Source: Alteribacter aurantiacus DSM 18675 (GTDB lineage Bacteria; Bacillota; Bacilli; Bacillales; Salisediminibacteriaceae). Taken from it: a DNA stretch of 64,000 nucleotides. The stretch lies in contig NZ_AUCJ01000010.1 of NCBI RefSeq assembly GCF_000429705.1, positions 1 through 64,000 on the forward strand, in the 5' to 3' direction. Positions 62,761-64,000 of this stretch are shown in pieces. The position numbers were made by a program, and so were the translations under genes. The notes under the pieces are model-generated. The model made no database searches and was not told the origin of the DNA. It was given only the letters and a program-made list of their open reading frames with translations. The first letter of the stretch is position 1, and each line of letters begins with the position of its first letter.

Positions 62761-63687
62761 ATGAGTACAGCGATTAACGAAATGAATGAGTTGGATTTTC
62801 ATCAGCGTTTTCGTACGGAAGAAGATTGTTATAAGTATCTTGTGAAGTTGAAATGGGCTGATGGATTCGTATGTGATCGCTGCCATCATACCTCCTGTAC
62901 CGAGCTTTATCACCGAAAATTCCCCTTGTATCAATGTAAAAACTGTCACTACCAAGCATCTGCTATTGTGGGGACCATCTTTGAACGTACCCGCACTTCT
63001 CTTCTCAAGTGGTTTATGGCAATATGGCAAATGGCGACCGATAAACGCGGGTTTAGTGCTAAACAGCTCGAACGAAACATTGGTGTCACCTACAAAACTG
63101 CGTGGCTCATGCTTCATAAAATCCGTGAAGCCATGATTGAACGTGAACATATGTATTTTCTTAACGGCATTGTTGAACTTGATGAAGCCTTCTTCGGGGC
63201 ACCCAAAAAAGGAGGAAAAAGAGGAAGAGGTACGGATAAAACCATGGTACTGGCTGCCGTTTCTCTCACTGATGATGGAAAACCGAACTTCGCTAAGATG
63301 GAAGTGATTCCTGATGCAAAGTCGACTACGCTTGTAAATTTTGCTTACCGTGAGATTGCTCCTGGTACGGAGATCCGAAGTGACGCTCACCGATCGTATC
63401 CTAAGTTGTCAGAATCAGGCTATCACCATGTCGCTCATGTGTTTGATCAGAATAAACGTCCTGAACATTTGAAATGGCTTCATGTGATCGTTGGGAATGC
63501 GAAAAAAATGGTAACCTCAACCTTTCATGGTCTCGGAACGAAACATTTGCAACGTTACCTAAATGAATTTTGTTATCGCTTTAACCGTCGTCGTTTTAAG
63601 GGAGAAGGGTTTGGTCGACTGCTTCGTCTTTGTGTTAACAGTCCGACGATTATTCGGCGTGAATTGGAAAATACATTTATACCATAA
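62761..63687 (+). CDS. IS1595-family transposase
   Basis: 308 residues. The N-terminal zinc ribbon has CDRCHH and CKNCHY. The ISXO2-like DDE-type core includes GIVELDEAFFGAPKKGG (first Asp), RSDAHRSYPKL (second Asp) and LNEFCYRFNRRRF with the terminal motif typical of the family. The frame is intact. ATG 62761 follows GGAGG with 8-nt spacing. Element ends were not securely found: an 8-bp CCTTCTCT at 62682-62689 has an inverted match at 63695-63702, which may be part of the terminal repeats. Confidence 0.92.
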   Translation: MSTAINEMNELDFHQRFRTEEDCYKYLVKLKWADGFVCDRCHHTSCTELYHRKFPLYQCKNCHYQASAIVGTIFERTRTSLLKWFMAIWQMATDKRGFSAKQLERNIGVTYKTAWLMLHKIREAMIEREHMYFLNGIVELDEAFFGAPKKGGKRGRGTDKTMVLAAVSLTDDGKPNFAKMEVIPDAKSTTLVNFAYREIAPGTEIRSDAHRSYPKLSESGYHHVAHVFDQNKRPEHLKWLHVIVGNAKKMVTSTFHGLGTKHLQRYLNEFCYRFNRRRFKGEGFGRLLRLCVNSPTIIRRELENTFIP

Positions 63688-63954
63688 GCAGAACAGAGAA
63701 GGATTTTATTGGAAGATGCCGAATAGATATTGAATAGCATACACTCCTATTTCAATTCTTTAAAGAAGGGTTTGTGTAATATTTATGAGGAGGAGCCTGT
63801 AGAAATAATAATTGAGTTGGAAGGCTGGTTATGAAGTAATATTTATCGAATCATATGGCAGTGAGAGTTGACCCTTACGTAACTCGAATTGAGAGGACTG
63901 AAAGTATTAACCCTGATTAATTTAGACTAAATTAAAGCCAGAGGTGGATACGAT

Positions 63955-64000
63955 ATGGTATTTATATTAGCAAGTATATTCTTTTGGGTCCTTTTTTTGA
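63955..64000 (+). CDS. Start of a gene cut by the window end
   Basis: ATG 63955 is preceded by AGAGGTGG with 7-nt spacing. The visible codons, MVFILASIFFWVLFL, look like a membrane segment or signal peptide. Nothing more can be said. Confidence 0.5.
   Translation, partial: MVFILASIFFWVLFL

Noticed and set aside
1..64000. CRISPR arrays, tRNA and rRNA genes, prophage
   Set aside because: No regularly spaced direct repeats, no cloverleaf with CCA end, no rRNA signatures and no phage structural genes were seen.

Overview
The window is chromosomal DNA from a low-to-medium GC Gram-positive bacterium of the family Bacillaceae. The gene order hpf-secA-prfB-yvjA-cccB-ftsEX-M23 hydrolase-ctpB-minJ-uvrBA-yvlBCD-hprK-lgt-yvoD-ppaX-yvoF-hisZGDBHAFI-yvcD-trxB is essentially that of Bacillus subtilis. 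Very acidic exported proteins (cytochrome c551, bacillopeptidase F) hint at a halophilic or alkaliphilic relative. That last point is inference, and I cannot name a genus from sequence alone.

Layout. 1-1.78 kb is an IS110-family (IS1111-type) element inserted inside a long hairpin repeat that also occurs intact at 2.04-2.16 kb. 1.86-18.0 kb is a metabolic block: a 23-codon small ORF, a ROK sugar kinase, a thioesterase, a giant bacillopeptidase F, a GH13 maltodextrin-type amylase divergent from manA with a perfect cre box between them, ssbB behind a REP-associated tyrosine transposase (RAYT), asnB, a cold-shock gene and hpf. 18.8-53.5 kb is the conserved housekeeping block: protein export, release factor 2 with its programmed frameshift, FtsEX and its probable hydrolase, CtpB, MinJ, UvrBA, envelope-stress genes with a textbook sigma-W promoter, HPr kinase, Lgt, PpaX, the complete histidine operon, a TPR protein and thioredoxin reductase. 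53.6-64 kb is an accessory, more AT-rich region. It holds a WapA/Rhs-like YD-repeat fragment that has lost its toxin tip, a frameshifted SUKH immunity gene, a DUF2975/XRE pair, Nudix, lipoprotein, MFS, HAD and AlkD-like genes, and an IS1595-family transposase.

Two mobile-DNA systems stand out. First, the non-coding end of the IS1111-type element contains two loops whose short guide-like strings match the insertion site and the element's own joined ends. This is what a bridge (seek) RNA should look like, and it explains insertion in the hairpin repeat. Second, at least 14 loci carry short palindromes with the core GGGGTC(A/T)G(A/T)CCCC, three of them as inverted pairs. They are spread over 8-51 kb, are absent from the right-hand accessory 12.8 kb, and share the window with a single RAYT gene: a candidate REP/REPIN system in a Bacillaceae genome. 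Several copies sit at gene ends and look able to act as terminators.

All calls come from reading the sequence by eye. No database, folding or alignment program was run.
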